A DNA stretch of 64,000 nucleotides from Dicaeum eximium (GCA_013396995.1 VWZP01010904.1:4074413-4138412); one strand, 5' to 3'. Shown: positions 39,485 to 54,000, counted from the first letter of the stretch. A program made the numbers and translations. Notes: a model not told the origin generated them from the letters alone.

Positions 39485-40718
39485 ATCTATACTGCATATG
39501 CTCCATTCATGTAAATGGCTGCTGCAATGGTCAGCATCGTTTTCTTTTGCTACGTCTCCATGTCTCTGAAACTGGGTAGTGTTTTTTAATAACAGAGGTG
39601 TTAGCCAATAGTTTCAATACATACTGTGCACAGTATTAAGTCATGACCACAGATAAACACCTTTTCTGACACTCTTATTCACCTCCAAGATGGGCAATGC
39701 ATGGATTGCGAGCTGACTAAACCTTGGGAAATGAAAAAATGCTTGGTTTCACTTGCACTGTTTTTTCTTTAAACCCCACAAGATTACTGCACCATAACTT
39801 GCAAGAGCTAATAGAAGGTTCAACTTCTTCCATCTAAAAGCTATGTTCCCCATTTATTTTTGATGCTGTGGTGCAAAAAATCATGCTGACATTTATGTCC
39901 ATTGTGTCCATTTGTGTCCAATTCAGTTGCTGGTATTACAGATTTTCAATAGACTGTTTCTTTCTGATGCCTCAGAAATCAGTAAAGGGAAAAAAAAAAT
40001 CATTTGAAAGATACAATGATTTTTCTAGCCTTCCTTGCATTGTAAATCAAGTGGAGTTTGAAGGTAATAAATTTAAATGGTGTTTCAATCACTTACATGA
40101 ACAGAAATGAGAGTAACTCACATGATAAAGTCAGAGTGACTCACTGCAGGCTTGAGTATGTATGTGCTCCGTAAATCAGCTAAGTTGCACCTATATAGAT
40201 CTAAAATTAATTTGACACAGAAGGCAATAGTATACAGTCTGGGGTCTGGGTCAGCAAATAGGTGTGGTGGAGACCTCAGTGTAACCACATCTCTTCTTTT
40301 CCTCCTTCTCTAGCACCAGACTGTGACATGAGTCTTAGATTTGGATGAGTAATGCAAGCTGAGTTCTTCCTGTTTAAAATGTATAACATACACTATGTCT
40401 GATATTTTGGCTTTTAAAAGTATCCTGCTTCACCTACAAAAAAGAAATGAGTCAAAGAAATCCTATGAAACTACTAAAAAAATCCAAATTTTATGAAAAT
40501 AATTCCAGAATTAAAAATATTACTGAAAATTTTTGATAGTTTTGGAGAGCTATGATTTTACCTGTCCTATAAATTCTGTCACACTAGCAAAGTCTAGCAA
40601 GCTCTGCTTTTCATCTTTTCTTTGCTCAATTTAGGCTGCATGAAATATTTCTTGTAGGTTTTCTATCATCTTTTAATATTTCCTCATTACAAACCCATGA
40701 AGGACTAGATTATTTTGG

Positions 40719-40743
40719 TGTTTTGTTTTGTTTTGTTTTTGTT
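40719..40743. repeat. (TTTTG)n microsatellite
   Basis: About four to five copies of TTTTG, the last interrupted by an extra T, form a short pentanucleotide repeat. Confidence 0.85.
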
Positions 40744-41899
40744 TACAATTATCTCATCTAAAACAAACTGCATTACTCACAAGAGGGAAGTGAAAATATT
40801 GTGATATTTTCCACTGATATGCAGCTTAAGTACAGAACTAAACTGCACCAAAGCACTATTATGTTAGTGTGCAATTATCTATACTGGTAAACTATTATTC
40901 TCCCCCCTGAAGGAGAGTCCTTCCTATAATAGCAGCACTCTTTCAAATAATTATCAGGCATGGCTTACAGATAATTTTAAATGGATTTTTTATTTTGCAT
41001 GAAGAAGTATAGGAGACGTTGGCCATGCTGAAATAAAGACATGATATAGCAACATCAAACAAACATGCAAATAAATATAACATGCTGTCTGTGACACCTC
41101 ATCTGTGTAGCTACTGTAACTGAACCCCTTTTCTGATTTTTAATTCTCTTTTTATATATAGTTCTTACATTATACTTTACAATGTTGCATCATCCTGTAT
41201 CTGTATAGCTTCCATAATGCCTGGAAGTTTTCCTAACTACTACATAATCCCTGTAATAAGAGGTTGGACTGCGAGGCTGGGGATTTTCATGTGTTCACAA
41301 CACTAGAAAGGTAATGGCTGTAGTAAATAAAACAGTTCATGTTGAAGTGGAGTCGTGAGAGACTGAAAATGTTATTGCATTTGCTTTAATTAAACTCTTT
41401 GGTTTGCTTAATAAATCAGAAAAATGAAGCATGTGAGTTGCCTATCTCCACAAATGTTATAAACTAAATCTGTAATGAAGTTTACAAGCAAGCAGGTTTA
41501 GTCTCAAGCCTTGTTGCAGACATGCTGTCTCATCCAAGGTGCTTAATCTCAATAAGTGAAATGTATCCAGAATACCTGCTGTCCTTTCCAAAGAACATTA
41601 GATGAAATAATTCAACACCAATTTCAGTCCTAAATTCCAACAAGCAAGCCTATCTGAGGGGAGATTTGCAATCATATATAGTCCAATTGTTTAGAATTAT
41701 TGTCTTTGCCACAGGCCAGCTGATACTATAGAAAAACATGTGTGATTCAAGTGAGAAATCCGTGACTTATGCATAAACAGAATTTTAAAAAGGAAGAAAA
41801 AATTCTGGATCTTAGCAACTGCAAAAAAAAAAAAATCAGAGAATATTTCTTCCTTACCTATGGGCCATTTTTACACTAGATTTTTAAAGAATAACTTCA

Positions 41900-41957
41900 T
41901 AGTCATTTTAGCAATAACTTTAGCATTTTAGCATAACTTTAGTCGTTTTAGCAATAA
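41900..41957. repeat. Degenerate tandem repeat, about 20-bp unit, three copies
   Basis: Three successive copies built around AGTCATTTTAGCAATAACTT, AGCATTTTAGCATAACTTT and AGTCGTTTTAGCAATAAG differ by a few substitutions and one- or two-base indels. It is a small decayed tandem array. Confidence 0.75.
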
Positions 41958-44279
41958 GTAGAACCCTCTATACCCTGATAGTTTTCTGAATCTGCTGTGG
42001 ATGAGAGTTGTTAGCTATTAAAGTGATTTGATTTCAAGAAAATATAGTGGTGATCATTGTGTATCTTAACTCAAGTGGTTTTGTGGTTTGGATTTCTTGG
42101 GTGTTTTGGAGGTTTTTTTGTAAGCCAAAAGCCCCATGTTTTTACCCCAGCACGATATTTCTGACAGAAAAGGCTGTTTAGGTAAAGATGTCAAGGAGTA
42201 ATTCTTTCCTAGGAGTGTTTTCTCCCACGGGGCAGCATTCAGTGCTCCTCTTGGGGCAGGAGCTGGCAGCAGCCCTCTCATGCACCACTCACTGTTGGAC
42301 CTGTCCTACACAAGGACATCTCCTACCTAACTGAACACTGAACCTAACTGAACATATTCTCGACCCCTGCAAAATTTACTGACAGGGGGTTCCACAGCTG
42401 ATGACACACTGGGTGAGAAGTCTCAAAATTACCAGACTTCCTTGTTTTATGTCTTCTTATTTCTTCATTTTCTCTTAGTTCCTTCAATGTAATAACATAA
42501 TACGTAAATAATGAAAAAAAATTTACTGAGTAATATTTTCCAGGGTTTATAAAGTTCAGTCATGTCTCCCATCCCTTCTCTTTTTTTTTTTTCAAGACAT
42601 GAAATTCACATTTGTGTAACTTCTGTTTTTAAGATGCCATTTCATTTTTGTTTTTCACTTTTTCTGCCTTTCTCTGCACATTTATCATTATTAAATAACT
42701 CTGATGGATGAGGGCAAGAACTATATTTTCAAATTGTTTTTACAATGCAAGTATTATTACATAAAAATAGTGCTATAAAGCTTTTCTCTGTGCTTTCCTA
42801 GCTGATATTCTATTTACTATTTAATAGCTACTGAATTTTGACTATTTTAAAATGTGTTGAATCCTGAAATTTTCTAAAAGTTATCCTCACTGATTCCAAC
42901 ATCTTCTGTGGTAATAGACAACTTAGAGTCTGTAATTTAATTTCACCAGTCATTTTATCATCTAGCGAAACATAAGCTATAATGAGATGTTCTTAGATCT
43001 TACCTCTTTGCAATTAGCTCTGTATTTGATTTTTTTTTACCAATTTCATATAATTTACAAATTTTGTTGCTACAAGATTTGTCACCTCTTTCCCGGATCC
43101 AGCCTGTACATATTTTATATATATTATAGATAACTGTGCAGGAACATTACAGATCAGTGGATGACTTAATATAGTCCTTGTCCCTATCAATTCCTGTGAA
43201 GATTTTTCTCTAATCTGTTTTTTATCTTTGAAAGATATCTTTTAAATCAGAGTAGCACAGTCCCTTGTGTGATTTTAGAGCTTTGTTTCCCTCAAGGAGG
43301 GTTTTCACGAGATTTTATCTTTTAGTTCAGAAACTTTAAAGTCACACATTCTGCTTGCTTTGCATGTTTGCTTGCACTGTGGCACTCTCTCATGCATTTC
43401 CACTGAAATACCATAGCTTCTCCCCTAGTTCATGATCCATGTGAGAGGCACAGGTATGTGACTAGACCTATGATCACCTGAAAGTAATCTGGAGAGGAAA
43501 CCATTAGAAAGAATTCATTGTGTTCCAGCTGCTGAAATAAAAGTGGAACGTGAGACCTTCAGACATCCCAGCCTCTCCAAAGGCTCATTCCCAAGCAGCT
43601 GTGTAATTTGTTATGTTCTCTCCATGGTAACTGATGGATCAGAATTTACTGTCATAACCACTGGCATCATACAGAACAATATTCTGAACCCCATATATTG
43701 TTATTCAAAGGAACTGAGGGTCCTAAATATATGCACAGACAGTTCATACCTCAAAATATGTGGTATGTAACTATACTTCTTTTAATGTGGATTCCTTTAT
43801 TCTCTCTCCATGAATCACTTAGAATACCTTTGTTATACAATCCCACTTCCATATGTCTATGAGATCACTTTCACAGCAAAATATGTATTTTGAATGGATA
43901 AAATATTTCCCTTCCACCTTGTACAAAGCACAGTCTAGTACAGCATGGCATAGATTTCTGAATGTCACACACTCTCCTTGAATTTATCTTTGACCAGACC
44001 ATTAATAATTATGAAGGGATCGTGAATAAAGAATGGTATTTATCTTTCTGCTATAATGTTATCTTGACCCACAATGCCCCAGATAGTGTTGTCTCTGTCT
44101 CATTTTGGTCATTCCATATTCACCTGTCTCAAGGTCAGTGGGATGATACAATAATGAGAAAGTAGAACAAACACTGTCTAATGGAAGAAGCATTTAATAA
44201 AAACCTGTGATGGCATCTCTACAAAGACAGCAGTGGAATGCAGCTTTTTAGCTGAGCACTACCTGACAGATTCAATAAT

Positions 44280-44415
44280 CAGGGGAAAGACTTAATTGAT
44301 GACATTTCATTAGCATAATGAGTTGAAGCTGGGAAAAGAGAGTCTCTTATTAATTAATCAAACAAAGCACGAACTGTTTCAGTCCCTTACTCTCTGCCAT
44401 TTTCCATTAATCATA
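44280..44415. promoter_or_regulatory. Candidate enhancer: cluster of homeodomain, POU and SOX-like words
   Basis: Within 136 bases there are TAATTGAT at 44293-44300, an octamer-like ATTAGCAT running into AATG at 44309-44320, TAATTAATCA followed directly by AACAAAG at 44351-44366, and CATTAATCA at 44405-44413. Gene deserts of vertebrates often hold conserved enhancers with this make-up. AT-rich DNA produces such words by chance, so this is a suggestion only, and no target gene can be named. Confidence 0.2.
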
Positions 44416-47289
44416 AGTCTGTGTATTAAACTCATTTGAATTCACTAGGTGTTGAGTATTTCTGTGGGGAAAGTATTGGCAGAGTGGCATGCTCAAGTGA
44501 ACACACTTGTGTAGGTATAAAGCACATTAGAAATTCATGTTTGCGAACTTAAGCTCTCATCTCTGCAGGAAGTGCTGACAACATTCCTTAAAAAACAACC
44601 AGACCTCAGTAGCCCAATAGATGAAAGTTACCCCCTCTCCATCCAGTGGCAAGTGTCGAATCCATCGGGTGAATTTTTAGTTGAACAGGAAATGCAGGAA
44701 CTACGCTGAGAGCTGCCAGAATAACTTTTTTTACATGTCTGCCATGCATTGGAAAATTTCCCTTATTATTCCCAGTAGTATTTTCTTTGTATTTTGCTTT
44801 GCATTTATATAAATAAAGAAAAGTAAAATTAGAGGTGTTCTGAAGTTCAAAAGGGCTAAATTTGTGCTTGCTGTTGTTATATTTATTCTGTGGAGAACAT
44901 TTGTAGTCTGTGATGATGACTACCTCAATAAATTTTTAGTAGCTAGGAAAAAGGGAATAAATCAGGAGTCTTCTGTGGTCTAAGCAGAAGGATATTTTTC
45001 CTTTTCATCTTTAGTGTACTTTTCCATTGGAAGAGAAAAATATGTCTGAATACCAGAGAGAAGCAGATTTTTGTCTCTTTATGGTAGTGCTTATATTGGA
45101 GAAGACACATTTCAAAAGTCTGCCTATTCAATTTCTACAACTTTATTATTAAATTTATTTTCAACTCTGTAAATGACAGAGGCTTTTCTAATTATCCAGC
45201 TGGTAGTTGTAAATCACAGGTCTGAGAATCCTGGTTTTTTCCCTGTGAATCTTGAGTTCTTTCTTAAAACTGGGTTAGTGCGAATAAAACAGAGGATTTT
45301 ATGCAGAGATCTTTTTGAAGTTCAGTCTCTCACAAAGGTTTCTTTGGATACTTACTGATGTAGAGGTGATTGAAGTGATGTCAGATACAAGAGTACCTGC
45401 TAGCTATCAGATATTTTAGAGGAAAATGGCCATCATCCTTTTGAGAAAATCTCTTTGTTATGGAGCTCTCCTCTCAACACACATTGATTTCAAGCTCAGA
45501 TACCAGGCCTTTAAGAAACTGTAAGTGGATTCTTACTATATTTTGGTAATTACTCAGTCCTTCCAAGGTGAGTGCAGAACAGAGAAAATTTAGGCATATA
45601 AATGTTTTACTTATAAAAAGGTTGTTGCAGAGAGTGTTAAAAGCTGGACAAAGTCATGCTTCTAGATTTAGTTTCCTCAGGCCCTTATTCAAATATGATT
45701 TAGTGTCTAAATATAATTGAAAACCTTGACACAAATATGTCTCTGCTTGCTAGGTGACAAATTCACTTCTCCTCCATTGGAAAATAGAATCAATAGATTA
45801 AGTAATTTCTGATAAACCTTAAATTTAATGGATGAAGACCACAGAAGAAAGGTATTTAGTGGTGATGAGACTGCAGGCACTTGCCACTGCACTTGAATAT
45901 TATTTCAGCAGATAATAAACTCCGAAGACAAACTTACAAGAATTGTTCTTCCATAAGCTAGTATAAATTAATTTAATATTGACAGGATTAGTACAGCAGA
46001 TTGGTATATTCTGCAGTTAGCTAGATTTGTTTTCAGCAGTAAGGCTGATGCACTTCGGGTTCATAGAGTTGATGCATTGCAGTATAGGACTATATAAATA
46101 TTGTAGAGCTGCAACCTCTTTTTGTGCTTTTCATTTTAGTATCTACACTTTTTTTATTACCTCTAGTGCCAGAAACAATACATTTTTATTAGTCTTCATA
46201 GTCATTGCAGAATTGTATTTTTAACTTTGTTCCAAAACTTCTACATAAACTTTGAAATCTACTGCACTATAATCTCAGATCATATGTCTGTTTCTCCATA
46301 TTCACAGTCATAACATTCTCATAATTCACATGGAAATAAATTATATCCACACAGCTATTGTGCAACAGCTTTTTTAGCTATACCATCAATGGATGTGAGG
46401 AAAAAATGCAGAATTGACATAACACTAGAAAGCAAAAATGAATACATTATTCAAAATTTGTGTATATTTCACATAATCCTTAATCTAGTCAAGGTTCCTG
46501 AATGAGGCTTATGTATGACTTAAAACATGATTTGCTTAATATGAATCCAAAATATAGGTAATAAAAAAGTGCAAATTTTTTTCCTAATGATATAGTGTAA
46601 GAGAGAACGTACTCCATTTTTCTTTATTTATTTGGTAACCATTTTATGTTCTGTAATAGCATAACTGAAAAAAAAACAAAAAGCACCCCTGTGTTTTAAA
46701 AGTTGGTTATTGGGGTTTTTTGCAAGAAAAGACTGCATATGAATTTTTCTGAATATTTCTATTAAAAGCTAATTAAGAAATCTATCAAATTCTGTTAATT
46801 CAATATCCAGCTTATTCTAGTATTAAAATATTAAATATTCATACTTTGTAAATAGGGATTGGTATCATCAGTGAACAATATAAAAGCAATACTGACAGGA
46901 ATGTGAATATGTTAAGACTTAAAATTACTTCCTAAAAATTTATTTTTTAAATGTAATTCTAACCACTATGGAATCTGTGGAGAACTACAATGAGACAAAA
47001 TTCACATGATCAAAGGAAAAAGCCTATGTTTATTTCATCTGAGCAGTATTTTCCTGAGGCTGCAGGAAGGTTTTGTGGTCATTTCATAACAAGGAGTTGC
47101 AGATATTCTCCATTTGGATGAGTCGCACTAATGGCCATATTCCAGCCCCAGCCCCAACATAGCTTGCAAAAATGGTGCTGATTTAAATTAAAAAGCAGAT
47201 TAGTGAGATCTTACTGAAGTGAAAATCTATGAGGGAATAAAACGTTGACTGAAATTAGACATACAATAGTGGCAGATTTTATAGAGCTC

Positions 47290-47860
47290 TTCCAGTTAGA
47301 GTTTTTGGTCATACCCAGCTGAGTGTGAGGACTTAGAGAAGGCAGCTGAATGTCTCAGAACTCTGCCAGAGAGGGAAGTTCCCATAAGATAAGCCACCAA
47401 AATTGAATTGGGGTAAGTGCAGACAGCAACAGCAGTAAGATGGTAATTCCAGGCCTGGTAAAGCAGACCTGGGTAATACACATGGACAAAAATTCACTCG
47501 GTAGCAAACTGGGAAAGAGCACAGGTGCTGGCCCAAGGTGTGGAAATGGCATCCAGGCCCCATGGATACCGAGGACTTGGACTGTATGAAGGTGGTACCT
47601 GCAGAAGGACTGCAGGACCTCCACCACTGAAATCCCAGGTGAAGAAGAATCAGTGGGATGCCACAGGAATTCACATGGTGGTGATACCTTTTGTTTAATC
47701 TCTATTTCACCCTCTTTCTCTTCCCCCTGCTCCAGATTCTATCTCTATACCTCATATTTACTGTTAAATAAAATCCATACTATTGACTTCAGTTATGGTC
47801 TTAATTTGGACCGAGGCATCTGTTATAATTGGATCATATCAGTGGGTTACATTTTCCTGC
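47290..47860 (+). mobile_element. Possible old LTR-type element, unrecognised
   Basis: This block is GC-richer than its neighbours over its first 350 bases and then turns pyrimidine-rich (about 47690-47750). An AATAAA signal follows at 47767-47772 and a GACCGAGGCATC segment shortly after. A GC-richer body, a pyrimidine tract and a poly(A) signal in that order resemble the R/U5 side of an LTR on the plus strand. I cannot name the family or find both termini. The minus-strand frames of 90 and 113 codons overlap each other in different frames and look spurious. It could instead be ordinary unique sequence. Confidence 0.3.
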
Positions 47861-48005
47861 TGGTAGCTGATTATTACAGCATGCAGCCACCAAAGTGTAC
47901 AGAAAACAGACACCATACTAGAAAAGGTCTTTCCCCATATTTTATTCTGGCATATTTTATTTTTTATTTACAGTCTTTCCCCACATATTATTCCCCATAT
48001 TTAAT

Positions 48006-48038
48006 TCTTACTTAGGAATTCCTAATTCCTAAGTAAGA
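48006..48038. repeat. Strong inverted repeat, 15-bp stem and 3-base loop
   Basis: The arm at 48006-48020 (TCTTACTTAGGAATT) is the exact reverse complement of 48024-48038, with only CCT between them. It follows a run of partial direct repeats around TTTCCCCATATTTTATTC at about 47930-48005. A stem this long with so small a loop is unlikely by chance at a given place. Template-switch mutation is the likeliest origin. It is not a transcription terminator in an animal genome. Confidence 0.9.
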
Positions 48039-51000
48039 CATCACCTAATTTGTTGACTTTGTATAAGAAGATCAGGACAATCCTCAGAAAACATTTTGTA
48101 AAGACTTGATTTCACAGGTGTAGTGTGAATATGGACATAGAAGTAAATAATTTGACATAAAAGCTAGAATAAAATTCTTATGGAGACTCTTACTTGAAAA
48201 AGATTTTGGGTTTTTGCATGCATCTACTGGGAGAAAGCCAGGCTTCTCATGAAGGTTTCCTAACTATGGATAGTGAATGTCTACTCAAGGATTGACCTTT
48301 TAGGTTAAATTCCTTTTTCAGCTTTAGCCCACAGTGAGCTGTTATGTTTTAATTGTCCCTGTAAAGTACTGTACAACTCATTTGCTTCTAAGGCATGTAG
48401 TAAAATAAATTCATAGTTCCAGATGTGAACCTACATTTTGCTATTTCTCATAGGAACTTATTTGGAAATATTCTCTCAGCCTTTCTCAATGGACTTTTAT
48501 GAAAATACCATCTGTAAAGTTAGATCTTACATTAAATATAAATGCATATATTAAAGGAAAAAATATATTTAAAAACAAAGTTTTGCCAAGAGGTCTAATT
48601 AGGGAAAGAATAAAATATTTAATACACATTAACCCCAAATGTGTACATCCTATAGTATGTTCTTAACACATACAATGCAGATCGCTAAAATCAGTGCAAG
48701 ACATCAGAAATTAACATTTTGATATCAGAACATAATGGTTTGGACTATTTAGTTCAGTGAATTCAGAGAAATGAGATGTAAAGAATCACTGGATTTGGTA
48801 TTACAGGTAGCATCTCTTGTCACATGGAGTGTGAATACCTGTATAGTAACACCATATGAATGAAGTTGAATTTCTTTATTTTTGCATTGTATTATATCTC
48901 AGGAACGTGAATAATCTCAATAGGTAGTAACAAAAAATTGCATGTTTGTGGACCTGTTATTCCTGGAACATCCCTCTACTGGGATAAATAATCACTTCAA
49001 TAATTTCATGTAGTATAGAAACAGTGAATTGAGCATATTAGGAATGACAAAGTAAACCTTAAACATTGCAAGCACACATTTTCAGGCTGCAATATTTCAA
49101 CTTCTCATAATAAAAACATTTCCAATAATTAAATTTTTAAGATTTTTTCCTCTTTGTAAAAAAAATCTTGTAAAAAACAATTTTAAATATGTCTGGATTT
49201 AATTTGTTTTCTACTTGTACAGTAATATGTTATTTATTGCTCTTACAAGTAAATTCTTATTATATATTTTCTGCAGAATGTACATTTGATAAAGTCTTGA
49301 TAATATGATTTATTTAAAGCTACAACAGTTTTCAAGAACAGTTTTGGAAGTCAAATTAAGTAAAATCAATTATCTTGCTTCTTAAAAAAACCTTACCATG
49401 GCAAAAAAAATCAAATACTTCAAATAAAAACATATTGAATTAAACAGTATTACTGAAGAATATGAGAATAGCTTGTTTACAAAAAAATATATTTATATGC
49501 AGGTTGTCCTTATACCTATACCAAAGTTGGTAGAACTGAGAATCCTCATCTATAAATATAGGCAAGTAATTATACATTTTCTCACAAGAAATTGTTTATG
49601 AATTGGATGCAAGATGACATCTATTTTCACTTGATAAAAAATACTAGGATATATTTAATACAATATGTAAACTCTTCCTGGTTAGCATCTAACTCTGATT
49701 ATAATGTGATACAGAATGTATACAGAGTATTTCCATGGGGAAAAAAAAGTAAAGAGACAATTTTATCCAAAGAGAAAAGATGTGTATGACTTGTGCACTA
49801 CATGTAGTGGTCTTAATTAAAATTACAAAGATAATTGAAATAGAAATTAATACAAGTAAATTTTTTTTTTTACTTACACTAAGTGAAATAATACCCCATT
49901 TGTAATCTGACCAGATTCTCTGCTGTCTTTTTTGTGACTTGTCAACATTTCTGTGTGACTTCAACATATAAGTTTGCAGCAGCTGTTGCCTGTTATCACT
50001 TTGCTTAGTAAGACAGACGACTGAAAAAATGGCCTCATAAATTTTTCTAATACAAAATTTATCAGTGCTTGCTTTTATGTTATTATGGTAACCACTTATG
50101 AGAATTACATTAGCTTGCTTTCACCCAGATCGTAACCTCCTAGAATTTTTTTGGCACATGGTTAATTCTTTTTACCTGGTTATTTACCTAAGTTCCTGCA
50201 ACTATAAAACCCAAAATTGTTTACACTTCTTAATTTTTCCTAAATATTTCAGCACAATTTTCTCCATAGTTGAGCAACATATACAAAAAGAACCTTTGTC
50301 TGAATCCATTTTCTCTATCTAATTAGGTGTGAAGTTTTTATCTCAATTATGCTGTTAGTAGCTAGATGTTTGGAAACAAAAAAGATGATGCCTCAAAGAG
50401 CGGTATGAGAAAAACACATAAGGACATTAAATTGACTAAACTTCCAAAAAGACTGAGAAGGGTTTTTTTTAGATCTCACATATGCTGTGAAAGAAAAATG
50501 GAATAGAGCCAGAATCCTGACTATACAGAACATTAATCAAAGCACTCTGACTCTATATTCTAATCTGATTTCTAACTCCGTAAGAAAGTTCAGCAGAACT
50601 TTATGCCTGAAATCATGGCAGTGTATCAGCAAACAAATGAAGTAGAAAAAACTAGCCTTTGATGTTTGGATCCCAATAGAGAGAAAATTATGCTAGCCAG
50701 AGTGAAAATCAGACAGAAGCCATATATTCCCTATTCACCAGCACATCTATACCCTTCAAATAACAACAGCTGAAATGAGCACATTATGAAGGAAAGAAAT
50801 TAAATCCTTTCCATCTCTAAAATATGACAGTCCCTACTGTCCCAGACATCCCTAGCTTGACATTACCTCGTGGTTGGCTCAGTAGATATATACTGGTTTA
50901 CAGATCTTATAAATGTAAGAATCATTAATTCTGTACTGCTAATGTGTGCATATACACACATTATTCACAATGTCAAATGTACCTGTTCTGTCAGTGCCTA

Positions 51001-54000
51001 CTATTGACAATAGCTGATGTTTTACCCTCACTCTGATGCACTTATCATTTGAATGAGGAATCTCAAACTTAGAAAAATAAATTTCTCTTAGAAGGAAAGT
51101 CCATTCCTAAAGATCAACAGAAATATGTAACTGGCAATGAATCTCTTGAAAAAGCATTTTTCCTAATAATTTCCTGTAGGTTAGAGAGCAAATCTTTAAA
51201 AGATGAATGTCTTATTAACCATTATTCATCCTTTTCTTAAAGTTTAGCTGTACTCAGGAATTTTTTAATTATTTCAGATTTGTTTATTCTGTCTCAGTTC
51301 CTAGATTTCACATGTGACTAAAGTAGAGATATCTTCTATAAAATACCTTTGGAATGAATTTTTAAATATATAATTGCTAAATCAGTGCACTCAGAACTGA
51401 ATAAAAATGATCACACTCACCATCTGTTACAATCCCTTCAGATGCCAGCTCCAACTGGCATATTGACTGATGGTCTGAGAATGTCCTCTTGGCTTACAGA
51501 GAAACCTAGAAGTCAAGAAAATCATGCTATTTCCAGGTATACCTACTGTATTTTAATTTTTAAAGAGAATTAATAATTTTTACAGTCCTCATAGGCACAT
51601 TTTGAGGTGATGCTTAGTTATTTATTTTTTAAAAGCTTGAGATCTCAAGATGAAATATTTTTCAAGCTCAACGGTTTTTAAATAAATGCAAAGTGTTGTC
51701 TTTGAGTTCAGCTTATTTACTTTCTAGTGAACCTGAAGTATTTCTCATTCTCTCACTGCATCCCTGATCTTTTCTTCTGTCATTTTTTTTGGGTTGATGT
51801 GCAGCTTTCTTCTATTTGTTCTCCATTACCCAAGTCCTGTTTGTGGATATTTAGACTCATCTTTTCATGTTCTTATTTCCTTTATTTTCAAATTAGTTTC
51901 CTAAACCAAGGAGTCAAATATACTTTCCCTGAAATTTGGATTCTGTGTTACTTCTTTTTAGAGTATGGTGTCCAGTATAGATAAAATAATGGTTTTATTT
52001 TTCTAGAAGTCAGGACTCCTGCACTTTAGCCAAGGCAGATGGGTAATTAGGTGTGAGGGAAGCTGCACCTCACTGCAGACCATCCAGAAAGGAAAGGCCT
52101 GTTCTCAATTACATCAAAAATGTGAGCTGGAGCCATGCAAAGAAATATAAAGGAGATCCTGTCTGCAGTGCTATCAGTGTGTTAGAGGTACACCTAATCT
52201 AGTTTTAAACTAGTTAGATCAAGTCATAGACAGAGCAACTAACACAGAACAACTTCTTTACCTTCCTAACATTATATTTAATATGAAACATACACAATAA
52301 ATACAATTATTTGCCATGAAATTATTATGATTGGAAGCTGTCTACCTGATCAATCACTTACTTTTAGGAAGGCAGTTGTGAAGTAAAATTTGACAGAGCA
52401 TCTGACTGACTTTTCTCCATTTATTTTTCCATATATTTGGATAACTATATGATATCCCATTTTTTTCTTTGATTTTCATTGAAATTTGATCATTATTTTT
52501 CCTTCTAGCCAAATATGAAACATTTCCATGTCTTTTTACTCCCTTTTCCAACCCTTTTCTTTGCCTGATATGTACTCTGCATTTTGATTTTTCTATATCT
52601 CATCATATCTGGCGGTAATCAAATTCCAGTATTCTTCCTTGCTTTAGAGTGACCACTGCCATCCTTCTATATCCAAGCATGATGTAAATTGGAAGTCATT
52701 CCAACAGTGGAAAACTTCAACCTGCATAGTTTAGTCATTAATCAATTGTTAATCCAGTACTCTTCATGTTCTGGGGTTTTTTTTAATTGACTATTAGGAA
52801 AAAGAAGACTGCTGGTTGGTACTGGAAATAACAGTATGGCATTATAGATTTCCAACATTATCATTCTACTTCCACAGCAAAAAAAGAGGATTCTTAGATT
52901 ATGCAAATCTGTGACAGTTCCCTTGACAACCATGGTGAACGTGAATTTGCACTACATACATGTTTTAACTACAGTATTCATTGATGCAGCAGTGGCTCTG
53001 CATATAATTCTTTCACATCATTAATTTTGCTTTTAATGGTGTTTTGTAGCTGATCCTAAATGTAGTATTGATTCAAATACTATTATTCCTACACTTAGAC
53101 ATTCTTAGATCTTACTGTTAATGTTCTCCTGAAAAGCAACCTGGAAGAAACTGGTACCCATTTTAGAAGGCAAAACAAAAAATTCAATTTGAATCTCATT
53201 TTGACAGCAACTTACTTGCTATTGTGAAATTTTCATTATGATTTATGGATTTTCTTTTATTTGCTTCACTTTAACTTAATTTCTTGCTATGCAAGTGAAG
53301 ATCTATGTCAAATTTTGAATCAATCCAATCAGAGGGTTATATTTATTATTCTGACTCCACAGTCTTCGATGTCATATTACCTTAATGTGAGAAATTTGGA
53401 TGAACTAAGTGTTTTCTTAATTTGCAAGCCTAACTCTTCTTGCACATACCGATTAACATCACTTGTTTGATATTCTCATGGAGAACATTTCTTTATGCTA
53501 TTCCTGTGTATTTCTGTGTGTCTGTCCATATGGTTAACAAATTTGGCTGAGTTCATATTTTGTTCACAACCATACTGTATTTTAACACTTACTATGCATA
53601 TATGTTTGTACAAGGGGAATAATCTGCCTGAAAAAAGATACATTGACGGTACCACCAGCAGTTGGTTTGGAATTCATGCTGGGAAAAGTATTGTTACACA
53701 AGATGTTAGAGCAGAAACGGTGCCAGATAACAACCTGTCATTATGTACAGAGATTTCCAACTATTCCTAGTTAGAAAACAATGGTTTTACAACCTCCTAC
53801 AAGGAGTCAGCCTAAATAAGAAACAATCAAAAGACATCGGTCTTACTGATTAGGGGACAATTATTAAGCACATAAAACAATGATACAGATGATCAGTTTC
53901 AGGGATTTGTGTACTACTTTGGTACCTTTCTGCTTGATAAATAAGGGTTTATGGCTATACCTGGTGCTGTAATCTAGATGGAGCATTCATTTCATATTTA

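Larger units (their letters stand above)
39485..47280. other. Long AT-rich non-coding stretch
   Basis: No gene or named element is seen over 7.8 kb. Simple features are a TTTTG repeat at 40719-40743, an A run at 41823-41835, a degenerate tandem of about 20 bases at 41900-41957, a small GC-richer patch at 42220-42420 and a T run at 42581-42592. The part at 44161-44460 is rich in developmental-factor words and is described separately. Open frames are at most 80 codons. Confidence 0.45.

Noticed and set aside
47333..47674. 113-codon minus-strand frame
   Set aside because: Another frame on the same strand is open over the same bases, the translation has no recognisable motif, and the region looks mobile-element-derived.
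48006..48038. Intrinsic transcription terminator
   Set aside because: That mechanism belongs to bacteria. The stem is AT-rich, has no following U tract, and the host is an animal.
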